From assembly GCA_036637375.1 (NCBI GenBank), contig JAVWMQ010000035.1, positions 1 to 19,623 on the forward strand: DNA of 19,623 bases, read 5' to 3'. Shown here in pieces: positions 13,225 to 19,623 of this stretch (the stretch's first letter is position 1; each line of letters begins with the position of its first letter). The notes below the pieces were generated by a model, which saw only the letters and a program-made list of their open reading frames with translations, was not told the origin of the DNA and made no database searches. The translations under genes and the position numbers were made by a program. Source of the stretch: JAVWMQ01 sp036637375. GTDB lineage: Bacteria; Bacillota; Clostridia; Peptostreptococcales; Anaerovoracaceae.

Positions 13225-14712
13225 TATTCTTTTTAGTTTTTTTCTAATAAATCTAATTTTATTCTTCAATACAGAATAACTAGAGTAAATTCCTATTAAA
13301 ACAATAAAAATTTCTAGCCTTCCAAGTACCATTCCAATCATTTCTACGATTAAAGTCCCATTGCTAGAATGAGCTCCTGTAATTCCAGTTGTTAGTCCAA
13401 CACCTCCAAGAGAAGATGAAAAATCAAACATAGCATCAGACAAACTACAATCTTCTGTCAATGTTAATAGAAGTGATCCAACTATAAACACCATTAGATA
13501 GCAAGCTACAAAGCTTAAAACCTCTTTAATTAGACTGTTATCAATTACAACTCTGCCTTGCGCTCTATTATAATGCGCAACAAAAACTCTTCTCTTACTA
13601 GATACTCTTTTTTTAATATCTACCCAAACGATTTGCAATAACAAATACGCACGAATTAATTTAATACCACCCGCAGTTGATCCAATACCTCCACCAATAA
13701 GCATTAATAAAATCATCATACCAATTGCAAAAGGTGGCCATGTACCAAAATCATCCGTAGCATAACCCGTTGTTGTAATAGCCGATACCCCATTAAAAAC
13801 AGCCTTACGCATAGATTCACCCAATGAGTAATGTAGCCTTGAAAACAGTGCAACACCTATAAATGGGAAAAAAGCTGCCATTACAAATACACTGAACTTT
13901 ATTTCCGTTACCTTAAATGCTGCTCTAAACTTACCTTTAAGCATCAAAAGTAAAACTGCAAAGTTTACAATGCCAATTATCATTAGCACCATAGTGATAA
14001 TTTCAATTGGTACACTGTCATAAGTACCAATACTATTTACTTGTGTTGAAAATCCCGCTGTAGATAAGGCACTCATAGTATGACAAATACCATCAAATAT
14101 TGGCATTCCAAAAATCCTATAAAGTATTACACCGCTTACAAGGAAACCCATAAACATTGAAAATACTGTTCTAGCAGTTTTCTTTAAATTTGGTGCCAAA
14201 TTATCCGTATGTCCCTCTGCATGAAATAGATTCATAGCTTGCTTACTTTGGACGATCATTACCATCATCATTACAAAGCCAAGACCCCCAATAAACTGTA
14301 TTAAAGATCTGTGAAATAGAAATATATGGCTTACTTTACTTACATCCATTACCGAATGTCCTGTAGTTGTCCATCCACTAATAGATTCAAATAGTGAACC
14401 AAGTATCCCCATTTGGCCTGACAAATAAAACGGTAACGCGCTAGCTACAAACCCTAATGACCAACAAAACAATACTGTCATACTTGAACTATGTAAATTT
14501 TCCTGCCAAGTTAATCTAGAACTACGTCGTTTGGAAAATATACACAAAATAAATCCTAGTAATGATATTAAGCCTCCCGGCAACAAAAATGTCCATGCCA
14601 AACCTACCTCAGAAGGGTAGAATGGTAAAACTACTACTGGGAACATTGTAATAATTCCAATCAGAATCATCAACTTCCCATTTTCGTTTTTTTCTTTTAA
14701 CAAATTCCTCAT
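13222..14712 (-). CDS. trkH: TrkH-family potassium channel/transporter subunit
   Basis: Integral membrane protein that conducts K+ into the cell. Four pore loops are visible, each with the family glycine: WTTTGHS (114-120), STAGFST (217-223), AITTTGYA (311-318) and GGVGLTTG (436-443). Paired hydrophobic helices surround them, and the gating loop GGGIGSTAGGIK follows pore 3. Near the C-terminus is GRLEIF, as usual. At 496 residues the length is normal. Its ATG overlaps the stop of the RCK gene before it (ATGA, four bases), so channel and regulator are made together. Closest by layout to the TrkH/KtrB superfamily; the longer helices and length favour TrkH. Confidence 0.95.
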   Translation of the reverse strand: MRNLLKEKNENGKLMILIGIITMFPVVVLPFYPSEVGLAWTFLLPGGLISLLGFILCIFSKRRSSRLTWQENLHSSSMTVLFCWSLGFVASALPFYLSGQMGILGSLFESISGWTTTGHSVMDVSKVSHIFLFHRSLIQFIGGLGFVMMMVMIVQSKQAMNLFHAEGHTDNLAPNLKKTARTVFSMFMGFLVSGVILYRIFGMPIFDGICHTMSALSTAGFSTQVNSIGTYDSVPIEIITMVLMIIGIVNFAVLLLMLKGKFRAAFKVTEIKFSVFVMAAFFPFIGVALFSRLHYSLGESMRKAVFNGVSAITTTGYATDDFGTWPPFAIGMMILLMLIGGGIGSTAGGIKLIRAYLLLQIVWVDIKKRVSSKRRVFVAHYNRAQGRVVIDNSLIKEVLSFVACYLMVFIVGSLLLTLTEDCSLSDAMFDFSSSLGGVGLTTGITGAHSSNGTLIVEMIGMVLGRLEIFIVLIGIYSSYSVLKNKIRFIRKKLKRI

Positions 14713-15401
14713 ACTCTCTTCTTATTCACTCTACCAGTAATTTGTCTTGTTACTGATACGCTTTCCTTTCCATAACAAATAACAATAAGTTTATCCCCAC
14801 TCAAAATCTGCGTTGATCCTCTAGGTATTATACTTTTTCCGTTTCTAACTATACACCCGATACCAATTTCTTCATCAATATTTAGTTCCTCAATTAATTT
14901 TCCTGCAACTGGAGCTTCAACTGGTACAAATATCTCTAAAATCGCAATATCATCATTATCAATTGGAACAGCATTTGTTATTTCATCAACATGAACTTGT
15001 TGCTCTAACAAGCTAGTAATTACATTTATTTCACATACAACAGAATCAACCCCCATATCATGGAAAAAATCTGTTTTTTTAGGATCATTTAATAAAGATA
15101 CCGTTTTAGGTATATTATATTTTTTCTTACACAACTCACATATTACAAGATTATCTTCATCACGCTTAGTAAGTGCAATAACCATACCCATATGGCTAGC
15201 ATTTGCATCCTCCAGTACAAACGGTCTTGAACCGTCTCCATAAATTACTGTTACATCCTCCATTTCAGCAAGTACTAAACAGTCATCCTTTACCTTATTA
15301 ATAATTGTTACATTATAGCCTTTTTTTATTAGTACCTTTGCAAGAGCTTTAGCTTTTTTTAATCCACCAACTAGTAATATATTTTCTTCTCTATTCATCA
15401 T
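14709..15401 (-). CDS. Trk potassium uptake regulator, second RCK protein (TrkA-N plus TrkA-C)
   Basis: A cytoplasmic gating-ring subunit for TrkH. Residues about 7-125 form a Rossmann-like RCK_N domain and about 150-215 an RCK_C domain (AILEIFVPVEAPVAGKLIEEL ... RGSTQILSGDKLIVI pattern, conserved ILSGDKL). The nucleotide loop is odd: VGGLKKAKAL replaces GxGxxG, and Asn35 stands where an acidic residue usually ends strand two. This domain may not bind NAD(H). I take the ATG at 15401, since GGAGG lies eight bases before it; earlier in-frame starts sit on top of that site. It overlaps the first RCK gene by 11 bases and trkH by four. The pair together equals E. coli TrkA lacking its first C-domain. 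Confidence 0.85.
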   Translation of the reverse strand: MMNREENILLVGGLKKAKALAKVLIKKGYNVTIINKVKDDCLVLAEMEDVTVIYGDGSRPFVLEDANASHMGMVIALTKRDEDNLVICELCKKKYNIPKTVSLLNDPKKTDFFHDMGVDSVVCEINVITSLLEQQVHVDEITNAVPIDNDDIAILEIFVPVEAPVAGKLIEELNIDEEIGIGCIVRNGKSIIPRGSTQILSGDKLIVICYGKESVSVTRQITGRVNKKRV

Positions 15402-15837
15402 CGCCATCACCTCCGTACCACTTTAGCACCTGACTTGATTCAAGGTATGCAGGATAAATTGTTTCAATGCCAAATTCCTTGTAAACAACATCCCTCTCTG
15501 GATCATAAAGTCTTGCAATCACAGTTTCAACATTAAAGATTTCCTTTGCAATCTGTGAAATCATAATGTTAGTATTATCACTATGAGTTACAGGAATTAA
15601 CACAGTTGCCTGGCTAATATTCGCTTCCTTTAATACAGAATAATCAGTTGCATCACCAACCATTGTTTGTCCAGCAAAAGAAGGTGATAACTTTCTAAAA
15701 GAATCTTCTTTTGTGTCCATAATTAATACATTTTTCCCCATGTCTGACAGTGAAGACGCTATTGTTGCACCAAGTCTACCACACCCTATTATTACTGAGT
15801 AGTCTTTGTCACGTCTAAACTTACTTTTTCTTTCCAT
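15391..15837 (-). CDS. Trk potassium uptake regulator, first RCK protein (TrkA-N only)
   Basis: A 148-residue protein made of one RCK_N Rossmann domain. The nucleotide-binding loop is intact (IIGCGRLG, 16-23), Asp41 ends strand two, and GDATD (61-65) and ARLYDPERD (108-116) are conserved family stretches. There is no RCK_C domain; after YPAYLESSQVLKWYGG it ends in an acidic tail. The ATG at 15837 follows GGGGG seven bases upstream; the longer frame from a TTG has no such site. It is the first gene of the trk operon and overlaps the second RCK gene. I infer that it supplies the nucleotide-sensing half of the gating ring and pairs with the second protein. Confidence 0.85.
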   Translation of the reverse strand: MERKSKFRRDKDYSVIIGCGRLGATIASSLSDMGKNVLIMDTKEDSFRKLSPSFAGQTMVGDATDYSVLKEANISQATVLIPVTHSDNTNIMISQIAKEIFNVETVIARLYDPERDVVYKEFGIETIYPAYLESSQVLKWYGGDGDDE

Positions 15838-15893
15838 TCTTAATCCCCCGGTTCTATTAACTCGCATCAAAATAATGCAAACAAATTAATAGG

Positions 15894-15931
15894 CAAAAAT
15901 AAGATAGCAAGTTAAAATGACAATACTATCT
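15894..15931 (-). terminator. Terminator-like hairpin in the trk leader
   Basis: AGATAGTA pairs with TGCTATCT (8 bp with one G-T, 14-base loop) and is followed on the - strand by TATTTTTG. It lies between the PH-protein operon and trk, so it either ends the former or attenuates the latter. Confidence 0.5.
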
Positions 15932-15989
15932 ACCTCGACCTATTATACCCATACCATATCAACATTTTCTTTACATTTGGTATCTGATT

Positions 15990-15998
15990 ATTATAGCA
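15990..15998 (-). promoter_or_regulatory. Candidate extended -10 promoter upstream of trk
   Basis: TGCTATAAT on the - strand, a TGnTATAAT element with no clear -35, lies seven bases past the PH-protein stop. A second TATAAT is at 15942-15947. Transcription from 15990 would give a leader of roughly 140 bases containing the hairpin at 15894-15931. Confidence 0.35.
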
Positions 15999-16004
15999 TA
16001 ACTT

Positions 16005-17504
16005 CTAATAATTTAATACATTTTTTATACTATTATACCCCTCAATTTTTATGTTCTTTACAACGTATGAATTTGATATTATTGGAGCAAAAACTCCCAT
16101 TTTTAAAGTAACAAATCCGTTACGTCTTTTTAATTTACTTCCAGTATCAACTATTGATTCTATATGCTTAGTTTTCAAAACAACAGTATTCTTGTTAATC
16201 CCTCCATATACAGCTTTTATGTTTTCCTTATTACCACTAATCCCCATTAGCCTGAATTCCAAAATCACAGAAACCACTGCGCTAATTAAAATCAATCCAC
16301 ATAAAAAAACAATTCCAAGCCCTGCATCCACAAAAAAGTCTTTTGTCATTGCATTAAGATTGTCTAAATATAATAAACTCATAACAAATATCACTATAGC
16401 AACACCTAATCTTGGTGTAAGGAAAAAGTATTTCAATGCTTTTTTATCGCAAAGCTCAACAGGATCTGCAAATGAAAATTCTACAGTCCAATCATTAATA
16501 AATTTTTCTAAATATTTTTCCTTAATGAAAGGATAAAACATAGATGTCCCAGATTCATCGGCATCAGCACTTCCATATCCAATTGCTGAAACTTCTAAAT
16601 AACCCACCTTAAAAATTCTCATTAAAACTGGCTGCTTATAATTAATCCCACTAATCTTTTCTTTAACCAACGTATGTGTTCGCTTCATAAAAAGCCCATA
16701 CTCTATGAAAAAAGATTCTCCTTTATCTTCAATCCTGAAATTCCAAAACTTAATTATATTAACAATAACACTTAAAACTGTGCCAATTAATATCAAAGCA
16801 ACTAGAAACACAATTATTATCTGAAATCCATCAAGCCTAGAAAATATCTCAAACCAAACATCGCTCTCATCAATTTCTACCTTTGAGAAAACTTTTGCAC
16901 CAATTGACGCCCCTGCTCCAACAATAGAAATTGCTTGAATTACAATCAAAAAATTCGATTTAAGTAAACCAAAAATAAAAATCTCCTTTGAAGTAGCCAT
17001 ATTAACATTCTCATATTTGCTAGCTTTTCCATATATCTTCGAATCGTTTTCTAGAGATTCCTCTGCATCTTTTAGCAGTAATCTTTTGAAAATCTTAACA
17101 TCACTCTCTGTTAAAACAATTTTTATTTTTTTATTAAATACACTATTCATATCAGCACTATTTTCAATTATTACTGCGTACACTTTAAATACTTGAAAAA
17201 CCATACTTTGTGTTAAGTCTATATTAGTTATTGAATCTATTGGCATTTGCTGCTTTCGCTTTTTTATAAAACCAGTGTTTACATATAGGTTATCCTCATC
17301 AATACTTATATAAGTTGTTAAATATTCGCAAACCCTCATTATTGGAGTTAAGCAGACAATAATAACTATATAAACATTTGAAAGTAATATAGAGAAATCC
17401 CCTATTATAATTCCAACAATCAAAAAGATCATAACCAAACCAAAATCCTTAAATATATTTTGAAAAATATAGAGGAAATGACCTCTCTTTGGTCCATAAA
17501 TCAT
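16005..17504 (-). CDS. Membrane protein with bacterial PH (bPH_2) domains, YdbT type
   Basis: A 499-residue membrane protein. Two hydrophobic spans (about 18-55) precede the first bPH_2-like region (ISIDEDNLYVNTGFIKKRKQQMPIDSITNIDL). Two more spans (about 175-255) precede a second (FFIEYGLFMKRTHTLVKEKISGINYKQP). A third pair (about 365-415) precedes the last (YGGINKNTVVLKTKHIESIVDTGSKLKRR). This three-fold layout is that of B. subtilis YdbT, whose partner YdbS is the next gene upstream here. Their roles are poorly defined; in Bacillus they have been linked to resistance to antimicrobial compounds. The ATG follows AAGGAGGT, two bases after the ydbS-type stop. No clear terminator directly follows, other than the hairpin at 15894-15931. 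Confidence 0.8.
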   Translation of the reverse strand: MIYGPKRGHFLYIFQNIFKDFGLVMIFLIVGIIIGDFSILLSNVYIVIIVCLTPIMRVCEYLTTYISIDEDNLYVNTGFIKKRKQQMPIDSITNIDLTQSMVFQVFKVYAVIIENSADMNSVFNKKIKIVLTESDVKIFKRLLLKDAEESLENDSKIYGKASKYENVNMATSKEIFIFGLLKSNFLIVIQAISIVGAGASIGAKVFSKVEIDESDVWFEIFSRLDGFQIIIVFLVALILIGTVLSVIVNIIKFWNFRIEDKGESFFIEYGLFMKRTHTLVKEKISGINYKQPVLMRIFKVGYLEVSAIGYGSADADESGTSMFYPFIKEKYLEKFINDWTVEFSFADPVELCDKKALKYFFLTPRLGVAIVIFVMSLLYLDNLNAMTKDFFVDAGLGIVFLCGLILISAVVSVILEFRLMGISGNKENIKAVYGGINKNTVVLKTKHIESIVDTGSKLKRRNGFVTLKMGVFAPIISNSYVVKNIKIEGYNSIKNVLNY

Positions 17505-17506
17505 CT

Positions 17507-18013
17507 CTATACCTCCTTATTTAAGTATTTGTCGCGAAGGTATATCTTATTTTTAAGGTTCTCAGAAATCTCCCTTGCATCATCTATAGAAAGCCCTGTT
17601 ATTGAAAATGATCCACTTGCAAGTGATATATCAACCTCCATAATATCATTGGCTTTAAAAATAATTCCTTGAGTCATTGTAATATGTTGAATTTTAATAA
17701 TAGGTATCACAGTATGCTTTATATAAAAAATCCCATGTTGAATTTCAACCTTATCTTCACCAATCATATATTTCCACTGTTTATACTCAATTTTAGGATA
17801 AATAATAACTCCAATAACCTTATAAATTAATAGTAATACAAAAAAACCTGTAATTGCCTTTGAACCATTAATTGTATTACCTATTAAATTGAACTCGAAA
17901 TTAAAATCAAGAACCTTCAATATAACAGTAATAATTGCAATTATCAAAATACCGCCTATTCTTGATAGAACCCAAGCCTTTTTAACTCTAACATCTAAAT
18001 TCCTATACTCCAT
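17507..18013 (-). CDS. Membrane protein with one bacterial PH (bPH_2) domain, YdbS type
   Basis: A 168-residue protein: a basic N-terminus (MEYRNLDVRVKKAW), two hydrophobic spans (about 16-36 and 52-72) and a single bPH_2 domain (about 80-155; MIGEDKVEIQHGIFYIKHTVIPIIKIQHI, SFSITGLSIDDA). It matches YdbS in size and order; YdbS and YdbT are encoded side by side and probably act as a complex in the membrane. AAGGGGA lies six bases before the ATG. It lies 16 bases after fetB and two bases before the larger PH gene, so all four form one operon. Function beyond family membership is unknown. Confidence 0.8.
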   Translation of the reverse strand: MEYRNLDVRVKKAWVLSRIGGILIIAIITVILKVLDFNFEFNLIGNTINGSKAITGFFVLLLIYKVIGVIIYPKIEYKQWKYMIGEDKVEIQHGIFYIKHTVIPIIKIQHITMTQGIIFKANDIMEVDISLASGSFSITGLSIDDAREISENLKNKIYLRDKYLNKEV

Positions 18014-18029
18014 TCTAATTCCCCTTTTC

Positions 18030-18818
18030 TTAGTTTTCCCTATCGTAAAAAATAATTTGATTTCGTTTGTTATATAATTTTTTTGATCCTAGTGATAATG
18101 AACAAAATGTAGCTAAACATACAGCAGTGCAAATTGAAATCATAATTGCAATTTGGTATAGAATTGCTGTCATTGGCAATGTGCCAGACAATATTTGTCC
18201 AGTCATCATACCAGGTAATGAAATAATTCCCATTCCAAGCATAGAATTCAATGTTGGCATTAAAGCCGTTTCAAGGGCATTATTTGAAATAGGAGAAAGT
18301 ATTCTCCTTGGAGGTACACCCAAGTTTATTAATGTTTGAATCCTATTGCGATCAGATTTCAAACTTTCATGAAAAGTCTTTAATCCTAAAGTCACTCCTG
18401 TCATAGCATTTCCAAATACCATTCCTCCAATGGGAATTGTATATTGAGGATTAAGGAAATCTACACCTACAACAACTACTATGAAAAAAAACAAAATAAA
18501 TGTGCCCGTTCCTGCCAGTGAAATTACAATTGGACCCTTGAACCATTCTCCTAGTTCACTATTTCTTGATAACGCCCTATGAATAGAAAATACAGCCATA
18601 GCAACTACGTAAAGTACTGTAAAAATCGGATTCGGATTTTTGAAAATATATGTTAAAAGCAAACCTGCAAGAATAAGTTGAACCGTCATCCTCATACTGG
18701 CAATAATAAGTAATTTTGACTGGTTTATTTTTCCCTTTTTCATAATCCCTAATACTATCAACAGAAGTACATAAACAATTGAAAATTGCACTAAATTAAT
18801 CTCTACTATACTATTCAT
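18030..18818 (-). CDS. fetB: ABC transporter permease, FetB/UPF0014 family
   Basis: Membrane part of a two-gene ABC system. The 262-residue protein has about seven hydrophobic spans and conserved family patterns: ASMRMTVQLILAGLLL (about 40-55), IPIGGMVFGNAMTGVTLGL with a following polar helix (NRIQTLINLGVPPRRILSPI, likely coupling helix), then LMPTLNSMLGMGIISLPGMMTGQILSG. In E. coli the FetA-FetB pair exports iron and improves peroxide survival; other UPF0014 members are only predicted. The ATG follows GGAGG and overlaps the end of the ATPase gene by eight bases. Substrate here is inferred, not shown. Confidence 0.9.
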   Translation of the reverse strand: MNSIVEINLVQFSIVYVLLLIVLGIMKKGKINQSKLLIIASMRMTVQLILAGLLLTYIFKNPNPIFTVLYVVAMAVFSIHRALSRNSELGEWFKGPIVISLAGTGTFILFFFIVVVVGVDFLNPQYTIPIGGMVFGNAMTGVTLGLKTFHESLKSDRNRIQTLINLGVPPRRILSPISNNALETALMPTLNSMLGMGIISLPGMMTGQILSGTLPMTAILYQIAIMISICTAVCLATFCSLSLGSKKLYNKRNQIIFYDREN

Positions 18819-19470
18819 AGCTAGCCTCCTTTGTTATTGAAATCACACTATCTGCAAATTTTTCAGCAAGCACAGTGTTATGACTAACTATTATTAGGGT
18901 TTTGCCTTTTTCTACAGCAAAACTCTTAATATTTCCAATTAAATTTATTGAATTATTCTCATCTAAGGCTGCTGTTGGCTCATCTAAAAGAATAACCTCT
19001 CCACTTAAAGATAAAAAAATCGCTATATACACACGATGTTTTTCACCTCCAGACATTTGTGAACAGTCAGCATCAATATCAAAATCCACCAAACATATAT
19101 CAAGATACTCCCTAATCTCGCCATCTGAAATTAAATCAAGTCCCCTATATCTGTAAAACTCTCTAAAGTTCTCTCTGATTGACATATCAAACAAAAAAAC
19201 ACTTTGGCCTACCAAAGTAACTCTCCTACGAAGCTCAATTGTATCAATGTCATCAATGTCTTGACCAAAAAAATTAATTTGCCCATCGCTCAAATTATTT
19301 ACACCATTTAAAATCTTTAATAACGAACTTTTCCCTGTTCCTGAAGCACCTTCAATAAAAATAGTGCTTCCACTCTGAACAACAAAATCTGGATATCTTA
19401 TAAAATCCTTGAAACATGCGCTCGTAATTTCAAAACATTTTTTCCCCACTACTATCTCCCTATTAATCAT
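18811..19470 (-). CDS. fetA: ABC transporter ATP-binding protein, FetA-like
   Basis: Cytoplasmic ATPase partner of the permease. Motifs in order: Walker A GASGTGKSS (41-49), Q-loop Gln89 (VGQSVFLF), signature MSGGEKHR (139-146), Walker B VILLDEP (159-165), D-loop AALD and H-loop His197 (SHN). At 219 residues it is a single nucleotide-binding domain, so two copies should pair with two FetB-type permeases. It is the first gene of the operon after a good promoter. The ribosome binding site (GGAAAAGTA) is only moderate. Iron or another metal is the likely substrate by family; not shown by sequence. With the flavodiiron and rubrerythrin genes elsewhere in the window it would fit oxidative-stress defence. 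Confidence 0.85.
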   Translation of the reverse strand: MINREIVVGKKCFEITSACFKDFIRYPDFVVQSGSTIFIEGASGTGKSSLLKILNGVNNLSDGQINFFGQDIDDIDTIELRRRVTLVGQSVFLFDMSIRENFREFYRYRGLDLISDGEIREYLDICLVDFDIDADCSQMSGGEKHRVYIAIFLSLSGEVILLDEPTAALDENNSINLIGNIKSFAVEKGKTLIIVSHNTVLAEKFADSVISITKEASYE

Positions 19471-19503
19471 TACTTTTCCGTTTCTATTAAATACATCTCT
19501 CTA

Positions 19504-19531
19504 ATTATAACATACTCACTAAAAGACACAA
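19504..19531 (-). promoter_or_regulatory. Promoter of the fet/PH-protein operon
   Basis: On the - strand TTGTGT (19526-19531) and the extended -10 TGTTATAAT (19504-19512) are separated by 16 bases. It starts right after the rRNA terminator, about 35 bases before the fetA ATG. Confidence 0.65.
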
Positions 19532-19534
19532 AAT

Positions 19535-19562
19535 AAAAAAAAACACAGATCCAAGTCTGTGC
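19535..19562 (-). terminator. rRNA operon terminator
   Basis: On the - strand CACAGA pairs with TCTGTG around a 6-base loop and is followed by nine T. It lies about 17 bases past the 5S rRNA 3' end. Confidence 0.85.
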
Positions 19563-19578
19563 TAAATAAAAAAAAATA

Positions 19579-19623
19579 ACTGGCAACGTCTTACTTTCCC
19601 AGGCAGTCGCCCGCCAAGTATCA
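19579..19623 (-). rRNA. 5S ribosomal RNA, 3' end only
   Basis: The - strand reads TGATACTTGGCGGGCGACTG and on to CGTTGCCAGT, the usual 3' part of clostridial 5S rRNA (helices IV-V and the 3' strand of helix I). The 5' part lies beyond the window. The exact mature end may differ by a base or two. It shows that an rRNA operon is read in the same direction just upstream of the fetA operon. Confidence 0.9.

Noticed and set aside
15838..16004. c-di-AMP (ydaO-type) riboswitch before trk
   Set aside because: The leader is about the right length but I could not find the conserved motifs of that riboswitch.
16051..16536. 161-codon + strand frame opposite the YdbT-type gene
   Set aside because: Antisense shadow of a membrane protein gene; no start signals.

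Overview
The window looks like a chromosomal piece from an anaerobic, AT-rich member of the Bacillota, most likely class Clostridia. The evidence is strong AGGAGG-type ribosome binding sites, a tmk-holB-ricT-trmN6 cluster, a class III fructose-bisphosphatase, and anaerobe oxygen-defence proteins (an A-type flavodiiron protein and a rubrerythrin). The 3' end of a Clostridia-type 5S rRNA sits at the right edge. I cannot name a genus from sequence alone.

Positions 1-4100 are an integration hotspot. A tyrosine integrase on the + strand runs toward the 3' half of a tRNA-Arg(ACG) gene at 1033-1077, which still carries the tRNA's terminator. The 5' half of the tRNA is absent, so this is an element-chromosome junction. 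Paired 12-bp-spaced repeats lie on both sides of the tRNA fragment. Beyond it, on the - strand, is a decayed siphovirus-type prophage: a small HTH protein, tiny hydrophobic ORFs, a terminase large subunit broken by several frameshifts and a deletion, a second copy of the terminase 5' end, two small genes each closed by a terminator, and a reading frame that fuses a portal C-terminus to a minor head (MuF-type) protein. The phage remains end before a terminator at 4198-4237, which belongs to the next chromosomal operon.

Positions 4300-13200 are core genome on the - strand. In transcription order there is a tiny membrane protein, tmk, holB, ricT/yaaT and a trmN6-like methyltransferase. Then, from its own promoter, comes a DUF948-type protein closed by a terminator. 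Then, from another promoter, come murA, rubrerythrin, class III fbp and fprA. This last group joins peptidoglycan precursor synthesis, peroxide and oxygen reduction, and gluconeogenesis.

Positions 13200-19500 are also on the - strand. An ABC pair resembling FetA/FetB and two membrane PH-domain proteins (YdbS/YdbT type) form one close-packed operon with a good promoter, just downstream of an rRNA operon. After it comes a Trk potassium system: TrkH with its regulator split into an N-domain-only RCK protein and a second RCK protein whose nucleotide-binding loop is degenerate.

I found no CRISPR array, intact insertion sequence or complete new defence system. The most interesting signals are the shape of the prophage wreckage (duplicated terminase start, portal-head fusion, paired small genes with terminators), the asymmetric split Trk regulator, and overlooked small membrane ORFs. 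Several start codons below are moved downstream of the longest frame because a ribosome binding site supports the inner ATG.
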